51,025 nucleotides of DNA from SMWC01 sp964466315 (GTDB lineage: Bacteria > Pseudomonadota > Gammaproteobacteria > Steroidobacterales > Rariloculaceae). A model generated the notes under the pieces. The model was not told the DNA's origin. It saw nothing but the letters and a program-made list of their open reading frames with translations, and did not search any database. Each line of letters begins with the position of its first letter. The first letter of the stretch is position 1. Shown here piece by piece: positions 1-8,424 of this stretch. The position numbers were made by a program, and so were the translations under genes. Location of the stretch: NCBI GenBank assembly GCA_964466315.1, contig CAYXNS010000015.1, positions 1 to 51,025 on the forward strand. Reading direction: 5' to 3'.

Positions 1-345
1 ATACTCGATGCCGTCGCGCATATCCATGCGTCCTTCAACAACACGATCATCACGATCACCGATCGCCAGGGTAACGTGTTGTCCTGGGCGACCGCCGGTG
101 GTTGCGGATTCCGCGGCTCACGCAAGAGCACACCCTTCGCGGCACAGGTGGCTGCGGAGCGTGCCGGAACCGCGGCGAAGGACTACGGCGTCAAGAACGT
201 CGAAGTTCGTGTCAAGGGGCCCGGACCCGGACGAGAGTCGGCCGTCAGGGCATTGAACGTGGTTGGTTTCAGGGTCACTCATATTGAAGACGTAACGCCC
301 ATACCTCACAACGGATGCCGGCCACCTAAACGGCGTCGAGTGTAA
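1..345 (+). CDS. rpsK: 30S ribosomal protein S11 (5' end outside the window)
   Basis: The reading frame is open from base 1 and ends with TAA at 343-345, giving 114 residues. The missing start lies upstream; compared with the 129-residue E. coli protein about 15 N-terminal residues are absent. Recognisable S11 segments are AHIHASFNNTI near the start, RGSRKSTPFAAQ, VKGPGPGRES and the C-terminal IPHNGCRPPKRRRV. S11 sits on the platform of the small subunit near the mRNA exit and Shine-Dalgarno helix. It heads the visible part of the alpha operon, 12 bases before rpsD. One small oddity is Cys where many homologues have Ser, in the GGCGFRGS segment. Confidence 0.97.
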   Translation: MLDAVAHIHASFNNTIITITDRQGNVLSWATAGGCGFRGSRKSTPFAAQVAAERAGTAAKDYGVKNVEVRVKGPGPGRESAVRALNVVGFRVTHIEDVTPIPHNGCRPPKRRRV

Positions 346-357
346 TCGGAAGTAGCA

Positions 358-978
358 ATGGCGAGATATCGAGGTCCAACATGTAAGCTTGCCCGGCGAG
401 AGGGCACCGATCTGTTCTTGAAGAGCGGAGTTAAACCCCTGGAAGCCAAATGTAAGCTGGAGGTTCCACCTGGTGGGCATGGTCAGCGTCGCACCCGGCT
501 ATCAGGCTATGGTCTGCAGTTGCGCGAGAAACAAAAGTTGCGGCGGATGTACGGCGTGCTGGAACGTCAGTTCCGAAACTACTACAAACGAGCCGCCCGA
601 GGCAGAGGCTCGACCGGTGAGAATCTCCTGAAGATGCTCGAATCGCGGCTGGACAACGTGGTCTATCGCATGGGCTTCTCGTCCACGCGTGCGGAGGCCC
701 GTCAACTCGTCAGCCACAAGGGCATCATGGTCAACGAGCAAGTGGTCAACATTCCGTCTTATCAATTGCAGGCGGGAGACAAGATCGCGGTCCGTGAACG
801 GGCGAAGGAACAGACCCGAATAAAGGCCGCACTGGATATCGCGACGCAGGTTGGATTACCCGACTGGGTCGATGTCGATGATAAGAAAATGGAAGGCGTA
901 TTGAAGACACTACCGGAGCGGGAGGAAATTCTTCCCGATATCAACGAGAACCTGGTAGTCGAGCTGTACTCCAAATAA
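358..978 (+). CDS. rpsD: 30S ribosomal protein S4
   Basis: 206 residues, the same length as E. coli S4. The N-terminal part (about 1-95) carries the family's basic segments, for example PPGGHGQRR and the QLREKQKLRRMYG helix. The S4 RNA-binding domain follows at about 95-160 (ESRLDNVVYRMGF, RAEARQLVSHKGI). S4 is a primary 16S rRNA binder that nucleates assembly of the 5' domain; in enteric bacteria it also represses translation of its own operon, which I infer but cannot show here. It lies between rpsK and rpoA with short gaps, as in the standard alpha operon. Confidence 0.98.
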   Translation: MARYRGPTCKLARREGTDLFLKSGVKPLEAKCKLEVPPGGHGQRRTRLSGYGLQLREKQKLRRMYGVLERQFRNYYKRAARGRGSTGENLLKMLESRLDNVVYRMGFSSTRAEARQLVSHKGIMVNEQVVNIPSYQLQAGDKIAVRERAKEQTRIKAALDIATQVGLPDWVDVDDKKMEGVLKTLPEREEILPDINENLVVELYSK

Positions 979-993
979 CGCGAGGAATACTAA

Positions 994-2004
994 ATGCAGG
1001 AATCAGCTACGGAATTTTTGAGGCCTCGAGCCGTCAGGGTTCAACCCATCAGCGCGAATCACGCGAAAGTGACAGTCGAGCCTTTCGAGCGAGGCTTTGG
1101 TCACACTCTCGGGAATGCGCTTCGGCGCGTGTTGTTATCGTCGATGCCGGGCGCCGCTATCGTCGAGGCAGAGATCGATGGTGTATTGCATGAGTACACG
1201 AGCATTGAGGGCGTACAAGAGGATGTCGTCGACATCCTGTTGAATCTGAAGTCCATCGCGATAAAGATGCACTCGCGTGAAGAGGCCGAGCTGTCCCTGT
1301 CGAAAAAAGGGCCCGGGCCGGTAACGGCCGGCGACATCCTTTGCGATCATGACGTCGAGATCGTGAACCGCGATCTCGTCATCGCCAATTTGACTTCCGC
1401 CGGCGAGATTCGGGCGTTCTTCAAAGTGATCCGCGGACGCGGCTATCAGCCCGCGGTACGGCAGGCGGATTTCGATGAGCAGACCCGCCCGATCGGGAGG
1501 CTACAGCTCGATGCATCGTTCAGTCCCGTACGCCGTGTGACCTACAACGTAGATAGCGCACGTGTCGAGCAGCGCACCGATCTCGATAAGCTGATCATCG
1601 ACATAGAGACCAACGGCACGATCGATCCGGAAGAGGCGATCCGCCGGGCGGGCGGAATCCTCAAGAACCAACTCGACGTATTCGTCGACCTGCAAGGTGA
1701 AGATGAGATCGGCTTCGGAGGGGCTGAGGTCCAGATCGATCCGATCCTGCTGCGGCCGGTCGACGAACTGGAGCTGACGGTCCGGTCAGCCAACTGCCTA
1801 AAGGCCGAGAACATCAACTACATCGGCGACCTGGTGCAGCGCACCGAGATGGAACTTTTGCGTACGCCGAATCTCGGTAAGAAGTCATTGACCGAAATCA
1901 AGGAGGTTCTAGAGATCCACGGTCTGGCATTAGGGATGCGGCTCGAAAGCTGGCCACCGCCCGGTCTGTATGGCGAAGCAGAGCCGGTATCGATCGTATT
2001 CTAG
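994..2004 (+). CDS. rpoA: DNA-directed RNA polymerase subunit alpha
   Basis: 336 residues; E. coli alpha has 329. The N-terminal dimerisation domain (about 1-235) is marked by FERGFGHTLGNALRRVLLSS and by the GVQEDVVDILLNLK segment. The C-terminal domain (about 255-325) contains the helix-hairpin-helix region around RTPNLGKKSLTEIKEVL, which contacts UP-element DNA and class I activators. This matters for this window because a CRP site at an activator-type distance lies upstream of crp. The start at 994 follows a GAGGAA ribosome-binding sequence. It is part of the alpha operon, with rplQ 21 bases downstream. Confidence 0.98.
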   Translation: MQESATEFLRPRAVRVQPISANHAKVTVEPFERGFGHTLGNALRRVLLSSMPGAAIVEAEIDGVLHEYTSIEGVQEDVVDILLNLKSIAIKMHSREEAELSLSKKGPGPVTAGDILCDHDVEIVNRDLVIANLTSAGEIRAFFKVIRGRGYQPAVRQADFDEQTRPIGRLQLDASFSPVRRVTYNVDSARVEQRTDLDKLIIDIETNGTIDPEEAIRRAGGILKNQLDVFVDLQGEDEIGFGGAEVQIDPILLRPVDELELTVRSANCLKAENINYIGDLVQRTEMELLRTPNLGKKSLTEIKEVLEIHGLALGMRLESWPPPGLYGEAEPVSIVF

Positions 2005-2025
2005 GCCGGAAGGAAGGGTAGGCTC

Positions 2026-2409
2026 ATGCGTCATAGAAAATCTGGCCGCAGGCTCGGCAGGAATTCATCGCACCGCACCGCGATGTATCGCAACATGGCG
2101 GCGTCGTTGGTGCAGCACGAGACCATCAAGACAACTCTACCGAAGGCGAAAGAGCTCCGGCGCGTCGTCGAGCCTCTGATTACCCTGGCCAAGCAGGACG
2201 GCGTCTCCCGGCGCCGGCTGGCTTTCTCGCGGCTGCGAGACGATGCGGCCGTGGGGAAACTCTTTAACGAGTTGGGGCCGCGTTTTAAGGATCGTCCGGG
2301 CGGCTATCTCAGAATTCTCAAGATGGGGTATCGTGCCGGCGATGCGGCGCCGATGGCGCTGGTTCAGCTCCTGGATCAGCCCGACTTACCGGAGACCTCC
2401 ACCTCGTAA
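2026..2409 (+). CDS. rplQ: 50S ribosomal protein L17
   Basis: 127 residues, the E. coli length. It begins MRHRKSGRRLGRNSSHR and contains NMAASLVQHETIKTTLPKAKELR, the classic L17 segment, ending after YLRILKMGYRAGDAAPMA. It is the last gene of the alpha operon. An AAGGAAGG ribosome-binding sequence precedes ATG 2026. The stop TAA at 2407-2409 is followed at once by a second TAA and by the left arm of a 22-bp inverted repeat, which probably ends the operon transcript. Confidence 0.98.
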   Translation: MRHRKSGRRLGRNSSHRTAMYRNMAASLVQHETIKTTLPKAKELRRVVEPLITLAKQDGVSRRRLAFSRLRDDAAVGKLFNELGPRFKDRPGGYLRILKMGYRAGDAAPMALVQLLDQPDLPETSTS

Positions 2410-2410
2410 T

Positions 2411-2489
2411 AAATGGGGCCAGATCCCTTTTTTATTGACATCGTGTCCAGTACAGCGCGGGTCGTAGAAAAAGGGATCTGGCCCCATTT
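2411..2489. terminator. Large palindrome between convergent genes (element R1)
   Basis: Two perfect 22-base arms at 2411-2432 and 2468-2489 flank a 35-base spacer. Each arm contains the 13-base core GGGATCTGGCCCC (right arm 2473-2485; left arm inverted at 2415-2427). The arms have A/T runs, and T-runs follow at 2487-2512. It lies between rplQ and the convergent kinase gene, so it could terminate transcription from both sides. The same core recurs at four other gene ends in this window, so it is also a dispersed repeat and not merely a local terminator. Terminator function is inferred. Confidence 0.75.
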
Positions 2490-2510
2490 TGTTTTTTGTT
2501 GCCCTTTTTT

Positions 2511-3233
2511 TTACCGACGGTTGCGTGTCCTGAACCGCCGGAAGGTGAGCTTTTGCCAAAGGACCCGAATTCCACGAGCAATTGACTCGAGTTTCATCGG
2601 CTGGTAGTAACCGGCGTCTTCGGGTGCGATCGTATCGACTCGCCGTTGGTATTTATGTTTTATCCAGGCGTTGTAGTCGTACTGCTTTACCCACTCGAAA
2701 AATAGTTGTTCGAGTCGTCGCTCCGGATTGGAATTCACACAGGCCAGGCCGAAGTCGATCAGATAAGGCCGCTCATCCGGTCCGACGAGTAGATTGTCCT
2801 TACGCTTCAGGTCGCCGTGAGCGACGCCGGCCGCGTGCATCTCCGTCAACGTTTTGAACAACCTGACGAAAAACAGATCCCGATTCCGGAGTTCATGTTG
2901 GAGTTGCCGGTAGGAGTCGCCAGGAATATGTTCAAGAACGAGATGCTTGTCGTCCAGCATGCCCAGACATAGGGGAATACCCTGAACGCCGCGGACGCGC
3001 TCGTAGATTCCTCGCTCCCTGCGCAACGCTGTTTCGCCCAGTCGCCGCCAGAAGAACGGCCCCCGCGCGCGTTTGACGACGAAGTCTCCGAATGGCGTCT
3101 GGTACAACTCGACGGATGCCTGATAACCTGCGCCTAAACGGGAGCCGCGCGAACTCGGGTTCTCGGCTAGATAGGTTCGAAGTTGATCAAGCTGAACGGA
3201 ACGCGGGGATCGCTCCGAGTCGCCGTTACTCAC
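2511..3233 (-). CDS. Small protein kinase-like phosphotransferase
   Basis: 240 residues from GTG 3233. This start is chosen because GTGA (3233-3230) overlaps the TGA of the upstream membrane protein, a usual translational-coupling arrangement; the open frame runs further upstream to 3527, but only as antisense to that gene. Kinase motifs are visible: a glycine-rich loop RLGAGYQASV (32-41), Lys54 in FVVKRA, the catalytic loop HGDLKRKDN (129-137) and the metal site DFG (150-152). The compact size resembles RIO/Bud32-like or lipopolysaccharide-core kinases such as the WaaP/InaA group; I cannot decide between a protein, sugar or lipid substrate. The C-terminus is very basic (KLTFRRFRTRNRR), consistent with membrane or nucleic-acid association. 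Confidence 0.8.
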   Translation of the reverse strand: MSNGDSERSPRSVQLDQLRTYLAENPSSRGSRLGAGYQASVELYQTPFGDFVVKRARGPFFWRRLGETALRRERGIYERVRGVQGIPLCLGMLDDKHLVLEHIPGDSYRQLQHELRNRDLFFVRLFKTLTEMHAAGVAHGDLKRKDNLLVGPDERPYLIDFGLACVNSNPERRLEQLFFEWVKQYDYNAWIKHKYQRRVDTIAPEDAGYYQPMKLESIARGIRVLWQKLTFRRFRTRNRR

Positions 3234-3820
3234 GGCAGGCGCCACGCCACATAGGCGAGACAGGCCAGCACGAAAATCACGATGATGGGTTCCCCATTCT
3301 GGCGCGAGCTCTTGCTGAAAGACCAACTGCCTTCGGTGACGGCGCCGAGATTCGATAACGTCGGAATCAGCGCGGGCGTGCGAGCCGACCAACTCTCCCA
3401 GTCCGCGCCGAAGATCCGCCGGAGTTTTCGGTCTTCGTATTCGATGGCCGTCGGGTAGTAGAACCAGAAAAAGATCAACGCCACGACGGCCGTCCACCAG
3501 AGGCTGCCTGACGCAGAAAAACCCCAAATAATCAGTATGTTACCAGTGTAAAGTGGGTGTCGAACCAGGGCGTAGGGGCCGTAAGTCGCCAGTTGCTCGT
3601 TCTTCAAAATGAAACCGCTGGCGTAGAGACGTAACAGGGTTCCGAGAACGACCAGCGTCGTGCCGGTCGAGAACAACTCGATCGTCGGCCGCGCGACCAG
3701 CGCAAAGATGGCGATAAGTACGATCGCGAGAACTTGTCGTGAAGCTTCGTGATGGCGCAATTCTCGAATCGCGTGACTCGCGCCGCTGAGCGGTGGCAGG
3801 TCCTTGGTGCGATGTGACAT
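3230..3820 (-). CDS. Isoprenylcysteine carboxyl methyltransferase-like membrane protein
   Basis: 196 residues with several hydrophobic segments: about 29-49 (VLAIVLIAIFALVARPTIEL), a second from about 54, about 95-105, and one near 110-125. The family signature is clear: YGPYALVRHPLYTGN in the middle, then EYEDRKLRRIFG and a W-S-A-R-T-P-A-L-I-P segment. In ICMT/PEMT-like enzymes this region binds S-adenosylmethionine at the membrane. The substrate is unknown; most bacterial members are uncharacterised. It is coupled by a 4-base overlap to the downstream kinase, so the two may modify the same lipid or envelope component, which is inference. Confidence 0.8.
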   Translation of the reverse strand: MSHRTKDLPPLSGASHAIRELRHHEASRQVLAIVLIAIFALVARPTIELFSTGTTLVVLGTLLRLYASGFILKNEQLATYGPYALVRHPLYTGNILIIWGFSASGSLWWTAVVALIFFWFYYPTAIEYEDRKLRRIFGADWESWSARTPALIPTLSNLGAVTEGSWSFSKSSRQNGEPIIVIFVLACLAYVAWRLP

Positions 3821-3879
3821 TCAGGCGGTCCTCTCTTAGACGCTATTTCACGCCGCTCGCTCAAGTGCCAGCGCGCGAA

Positions 3880-5232
3880 TCAGGATTCTGCAGCATCCAG
3901 CAGTGCTTGGCGGGAAAGATTTCTCGGAGCAGCAGCCGTAACGAGAATGTCATCCTCTACCCGGATACCGCCGCAGGAAAGCAGGGCCGTAATCTTATCC
4001 CAGCTGACACTATGCCCCAAAGTGGATTGTTCGAGTTCGTTCAACAACGAAGGGATGAAATAGATGCCCGGCTCGATCGTGACGACGATCCCGGGTTCCA
4101 ACTGCCGAGTGAGTCTTAGCATCGGATATTTCTCGGGTGGTTTTCGCAGCTCGCCCGACGGACTCGAGAGCCAGCCGCCGACGTCGTGGACCTGCAGCCC
4201 GAGGAGATGCCCGAGCCCGTGCGGTAGGAACATCCGCGTGATTCCATCGTCATAAGCTTGCTCCTCGCTGCAGGAAACTAGGGCGTTATTTTTCAGTACG
4301 CCTGCCAATAATCGGTGCGCCATGTCGTGCAGGTTACCGAAGTCCGTTCCAGCCCTCGCTTCGGCGTACAGCGTCTGCTGCATGGCATCCATCGAATCGA
4401 TAAGCGCTTCGAAGAGAGGTTCACCCCGAGCGTAGGTCCGGGTGATGTCCGACGCATAGCCGTTGAATTGCGCCCCTGCATCAAGCAAGAAGGATCGCGT
4501 CTGTCTTGGGGCCTCGCGGTGAAGATTCTGATAGTGCAGGATCGATGCATGTTCGTTCAGCGCAACGATATTAGGATACGGTAGATCTGCTCCGGTTTGC
4601 CCGCTGGCGACGCAATAAGCATTATGCAGCTCATACTCGGATACATCGTCGCCGAATTCCCGCTTCGCAGCACGATGGCCGAGCGATGCGATTCCTGCGG
4701 CGCGTTCGATACAGGCAATCTCGTAACTCGTTTTGTAAGCGCGATGGTAGTCGAGGTGGTTGAGTAGCGTCGGAGCATTGACCGATTCGAATATCTCGGT
4801 TTGCGCGACGGGTTCACCGATGGCGGCCACTCTCGAGTTTATGCGTCCGAGTTCCTCGGCGATGGCCGCGGGCGAGGCCGCTTGGCGAATTTCGAAGTGC
4901 TGCACCCAGTGGCCGGAAGGCTCCTGGGGCGTTTCGTGCCAGAAACCCGGCTCGCGTAACTCGATCAGCAACGGTTTCTCGCCAGGGGTCAGTCTCAGAG
5001 CCGAGCCTGGCCGGTCGATCAACGGTAGCCAGAGCTTGAAGTAGGGCTCGACGGCGTACGGATAAGTCAAGTCATCGCGGAAGAGAGTCTTCTCCGCGCC
5101 GGCGAAGATAACCACGGAATCGAACTCGGCTGCCGCGAGGGCCGCCGACAAATGTTTTTCCCACTCTGCCAGATGCCGGGCATAGAGGTCTGGCCAGTCG
5201 TGTTGCGACTGCTGGTTCGTCGGTGACTTCAT
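3880..5232 (-). CDS. pepQ: Xaa-Pro dipeptidase (prolidase), M24 family
   Basis: 450 residues, close to E. coli PepQ (443). It cleaves dipeptides with C-terminal proline. The N-terminal domain has the PepQ-type LTYPYAVEPYFKLWLPL region. The pita-bread catalytic domain shows the five metal ligands in order: the two Asp of DAGAQFNGYASDITRT, His in HGLGHLLGLQVHDV, Glu in TIEPGIYF and Glu in GGIRVEDD. No signal peptide is seen, so it is cytosolic. This family also includes organophosphorus acid anhydrolases. It lies 59 bases upstream of the methyltransferase-kinase pair on the same strand and is divergent from ggt across a 170-base gap. Confidence 0.95.
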   Translation of the reverse strand: MKSPTNQQSQHDWPDLYARHLAEWEKHLSAALAAAEFDSVVIFAGAEKTLFRDDLTYPYAVEPYFKLWLPLIDRPGSALRLTPGEKPLLIELREPGFWHETPQEPSGHWVQHFEIRQAASPAAIAEELGRINSRVAAIGEPVAQTEIFESVNAPTLLNHLDYHRAYKTSYEIACIERAAGIASLGHRAAKREFGDDVSEYELHNAYCVASGQTGADLPYPNIVALNEHASILHYQNLHREAPRQTRSFLLDAGAQFNGYASDITRTYARGEPLFEALIDSMDAMQQTLYAEARAGTDFGNLHDMAHRLLAGVLKNNALVSCSEEQAYDDGITRMFLPHGLGHLLGLQVHDVGGWLSSPSGELRKPPEKYPMLRLTRQLEPGIVVTIEPGIYFIPSLLNELEQSTLGHSVSWDKITALLSCGGIRVEDDILVTAAAPRNLSRQALLDAAES

Positions 5233-5402
5233 CGCTTTGTCGATATTCGAGTTATTGGTTAACAGTCCGAGAAAACTCGTGAATAATAGGGCTCCTGGTA
5301 GCAGGTACCAAGCCCGAGAGGGTTGGCGGGGGGCCCTCGGACTAGAGGTTATTGTGGGCCGTTCCTCATTAGCAATTACGTGGTGAGTCTCAGGTTTGAC
5401 CG

Positions 5403-7043
5403 ATGGATAGGCCCTTCAAGCAACCATTCGCAACGCGTTCCGTCGTGATGGCCACCCATGGCATTGCGGCGACGAGTCAGCCGCTTGCCACCCAGATCGC
5501 CGTACAGCTTCTGCGACAAGGCGGCTCCGCAGTGGACGCTGCGATCGGCGCTAACGCCGCACTGGGACTGATGGAGCCGACCGGTGCCGGTGTCGGCGGC
5601 GATCTCTTCGCGATCGTCTGGGATCAGAAACAGACGCGGCTGCGCGGACTCAATGCCAGCGGCCGTTCGCCGCGTAGCCTCACTCTGGATCGCCTGTACG
5701 AGCTCGGGGCCGATCGGATCCCGGCCTACGGGCCCCTATCCGTCAGCGTTCCCGGGGCGGTTGATGGCTGGCACGAGCTTCACAATGAGTTCGGTAAACT
5801 CGAATTCTCCGAGATCCTGGCGCCGGCGATCGATTACGCGGAGGAGGGGTTTCCGGTAACAGAGATGATCGCACTCGACTGGGCGAACGGCGCTGAGTTG
5901 TTCGAGCACATTCCCGGATTCGCGGATGTCTTCATGCCGGGCGGACGAGCTCCCGTTGCCGGAGACGTTTTCAGGAATCCTCGCCTCGCGAGAACTTATC
6001 GCGCGATCGCGGAGGGAGGGCGCGCGGCGTTTTACGAGGGCAAGATCGCGAGCGAGATCGAGGACTATCTGAGTGCCAACGGCGGCTATCTGCGTGCCGA
6101 GGATCTCGCCGAGCATCGCTCCGAATGGGTAGAACCTGTCTCCACGAACTATCGAGGTCATGACGTCTGGGAGTTGCCGCCGAACGGTCAGGGTATCGCT
6201 GCGCTGCAGATGCTCAACGTACTCGAGACGTATGATCTGGCGTCGCTCGGTTCGGGTAGCGCGGAGTATCTGCACCTCCTGATCGAGGCGAAGAAGCTCG
6301 CGTTCGAGGATCGCGCTCATTATTATGCCGACCCCGCGTTCGCCGCCGTTCCGGTGTCCGGGTTGATTTCGAAGGGCTATGCGCGGGAGCGGCGACGACT
6401 CATCGATCCTCTGAAGGCGTCGGTCGAGTTGGGTTATGGCGATCCCTCACAATTACAGAAGGGCGATACGGTCTATCTGACGGTCGCCGACGATGGCGGC
6501 AACATGATCTCGCTGATTCAAAGTAACTACAGCGGTATGGGGTCGGGTATGATCCCAGGTCAGCTCGGTTTCGGATTGCAGAACCGCGGCGAGCTCTTCA
6601 GCCTGAACCCCGAGCACCCGAATGCGTACGAGCCCGGGAAAAGGCCGTTTCACACGATTATTCCAGCGTTCGTTACCAAGGATGGCGAGCCGCTCATGAG
6701 CTTCGGCGTCATGGGGGCCGACATGCAGCCGCAGGGGCACGTTCAGGTACTCGTGAACATCATCGACTTCGGTATGAATATTCAGCAGGCTGGTGACGCG
6801 CCGCGAATGCGGCATGATGGGTCGAGCACACCGACGGGCAAAAGGATGACCGATGGCGGCGTCGTGTTTCTCGAATCGGGCTTTGGGTCCGGGACGGTTG
6901 CTGCACTCAAGGCAATGGGGCATACCATCGACCGCACGGATTCGGGCTACGGCGGCTATCAGGCGATTCGCTGGGATAAGGAACGGCACGTCTATCAGGG
7001 CGCGTCCGAGTCGCGCAAGGACGGCCACGCTGCAGGTTACTGA
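5403..7043 (+). CDS. Gamma-glutamyltransferase family protein
   Basis: 546 residues. The N-terminal nucleophile hydrolase fold is indicated by the early HGIAATSQPLAT segment, GGSAVDAAIGANAALG, and the processing-site region GDTVYLTVADDGGNM, where Thr356 aligns with the autocatalytic Thr. Downstream, the SNYSGMGSG and FHTIIPAF segments match the family. Members transfer or hydrolyse gamma-glutamyl groups of glutathione or related amides; the sequence looks nearer the YwrD/acylase-like branch than classical periplasmic Ggt. No signal peptide is evident, unlike E. coli Ggt, so a cytoplasmic location is likely. It starts 18 bases upstream of trpS and may share its transcript. Confidence 0.9.
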   Translation: MDRPFKQPFATRSVVMATHGIAATSQPLATQIAVQLLRQGGSAVDAAIGANAALGLMEPTGAGVGGDLFAIVWDQKQTRLRGLNASGRSPRSLTLDRLYELGADRIPAYGPLSVSVPGAVDGWHELHNEFGKLEFSEILAPAIDYAEEGFPVTEMIALDWANGAELFEHIPGFADVFMPGGRAPVAGDVFRNPRLARTYRAIAEGGRAAFYEGKIASEIEDYLSANGGYLRAEDLAEHRSEWVEPVSTNYRGHDVWELPPNGQGIAALQMLNVLETYDLASLGSGSAEYLHLLIEAKKLAFEDRAHYYADPAFAAVPVSGLISKGYARERRRLIDPLKASVELGYGDPSQLQKGDTVYLTVADDGGNMISLIQSNYSGMGSGMIPGQLGFGLQNRGELFSLNPEHPNAYEPGKRPFHTIIPAFVTKDGEPLMSFGVMGADMQPQGHVQVLVNIIDFGMNIQQAGDAPRMRHDGSSTPTGKRMTDGGVVFLESGFGSGTVAALKAMGHTIDRTDSGYGGYQAIRWDKERHVYQGASESRKDGHAAGY

Positions 7044-7061
7044 CAACGGGATCGAGGATCG

Positions 7062-8063
7062 ATGGATAGAGTACTAACAGGCATCACCACGACGGGGGCG
7101 CCGCATATCGGCAACTACGTCGGGGCCATTCGCCCCGCCGTCGCAGCCAGAAAAGCGGACGATGTGGAATCGTTCTTTCTGATTGCCGACTATCACTCGC
7201 TCGTGAAGGGCGAGAACGCCGATCAGGTGGCTCAGTCGACGTTGGAGATCGCTGCCAGCTGGCTTGCGACCGGGCTGGATACGGAAAGTATCTTCTATCG
7301 CCAATCGGATGTACCGGAGATTCTGGAGCTGACCTGGATTCTGACGTGTATGACGGCTAAAGGACTCATGAACCGTGCACACGCCTACAAAGCGGCTGTC
7401 GCGGAAAACGAGGCGAGCGAGAACAAAGATCCAGATAAGGGTATTACGATGGGATTGTTTGCCTATCCGATTCTCATGGCGGCCGACATTTTGATATTCA
7501 AAGCGAACAAGATCCCGGTGGGTAAAGATCAGATACAGCATGTCGAAATGGCGCGCGATATCGCAGGGCGGTTCAATCACCGCTATGGTGAGCGCCTCGT
7601 GCTTCCGGAGGCCGTTGTCGGTGAGAGTACAGCCGTACTGCCGGGCCTCGACGGACGAAAGATGTCGAAGAGTTACGGCAACATCATTCCGTTGTTCGCC
7701 GAGGAGAAGCAATTACGCAAGCTGATCATGCGTATCAAGACGAACTCCCTGGAGCCGGGTGAACCCAAGGATCCGGATACGAGTTCCTTATTTGTGATCT
7801 ACAGCGCGTTCGCAAGCCCGGAGGAGACTGAGGCCATGCGGGCCCGGTATGCCGAAGGTATTGCCTGGGGTGAGATGAAGATCGAATTGTTCGAGTACAT
7901 CAACGAGCATCTGCGGCCGGCGCGGGAAGAGTATCAGCGTCTGATGGCCGCGCCCGATCACGTCGAGGACGTTCTGCAACAGGGTGCGCGGCGAGCACGA
8001 GATATCAGTGGACCACTACTCGCAGAGATTCGCGACGCCGTAGGCATCAGACGTCTTGGGTAG
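7062..8063 (+). CDS. trpS: Tryptophanyl-tRNA synthetase
   Basis: 333 residues, typical for bacterial TrpRS. It charges tRNA-Trp with tryptophan using ATP. The class I signatures are HIGN (15-18, the HIGH equivalent) and KMSKS (200-204). Tryptophan-pocket landmarks include the LTCMTAKGLMNRAHAYK region and GKDQIQHVEMARDIAGRFN. The start ATG 7062 is the first in frame after a purine-rich GGATCGAGGATCG stretch. It is the last housekeeping gene before the accessory island. Confidence 0.97.
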   Translation: MDRVLTGITTTGAPHIGNYVGAIRPAVAARKADDVESFFLIADYHSLVKGENADQVAQSTLEIAASWLATGLDTESIFYRQSDVPEILELTWILTCMTAKGLMNRAHAYKAAVAENEASENKDPDKGITMGLFAYPILMAADILIFKANKIPVGKDQIQHVEMARDIAGRFNHRYGERLVLPEAVVGESTAVLPGLDGRKMSKSYGNIIPLFAEEKQLRKLIMRIKTNSLEPGEPKDPDTSSLFVIYSAFASPEETEAMRARYAEGIAWGEMKIELFEYINEHLRPAREEYQRLMAAPDHVEDVLQQGARRARDISGPLLAEIRDAVGIRRLG

Positions 8064-8249
8064 TCCGCCACCGCCGAGCAAGGTGGTTTCAGGCGGGATA
8101 CGTATTTCTCCGCAAAGTGTTTCCACTATTGGACGAGTAACTACAACCAAGCCAAGAAGCCAAATCCGACCGAAATCGGGAGCTGAATGGCGGGAGGGGA
8201 GTACAAACAGTAGCGCGAGTACGACGATCAAATCTCATCCACGAGTCGG

Positions 8250-8401
8250 CATGGCGGGTTCTACGTTCCCGAGCGGGTCGAGGATGGCGGGCGCCATGGT
8301 TACGGTACCTGGGTTCTTTCGGCTTTATGATCCTTGATCTGGCCGATATCGAAGACCCGAAACCCATCGGTATGTGGCGGCCGGAGGTCATAGAGAGATG
8401 A
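8250..8401 (+). pseudogene. Frameshifted remnant of a secreted repeat protein (LVIVD-like)
   Basis: The 361-base interval between trpS and the next gene has no intact gene, but two adjacent plus-strand frames read like one protein. Frame 8250-8306 gives HGGFYVPERVEDGGRHGYG and frame 8306-8398 continues YLGSFGFMILDLADIEDPKP, then IGMWRPEVIER and a TGA at 8399-8401. The joint needs a single -1 frameshift near 8306. The MILDLADIEDPKPIG stretch resembles LVIVD/beta-propeller repeats, which usually read like 'DISDPSNPKPVG'. I infer a fragment of a once larger gene; upstream sequence contains stops. The other bases of the interval show nothing I can name. Confidence 0.5.
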
Positions 8402-8424
8402 AGTAAAGCTCGAGGGCATTGAGC

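Noticed and set aside
2511..3527. Longer kinase protein starting at 3527
   Set aside because: The extra 98 residues are antisense to the methyltransferase gene, and GTG 3233 gives the usual overlap start.
5736..6320. 194-residue minus-strand frame inside the gamma-glutamyltransferase gene
   Set aside because: Antisense shadow with no start signal or motif.
8056..8337. 93-residue open frame after trpS
   Set aside because: Composition is not protein-like, and the protein-like text in this interval lies in other frames.
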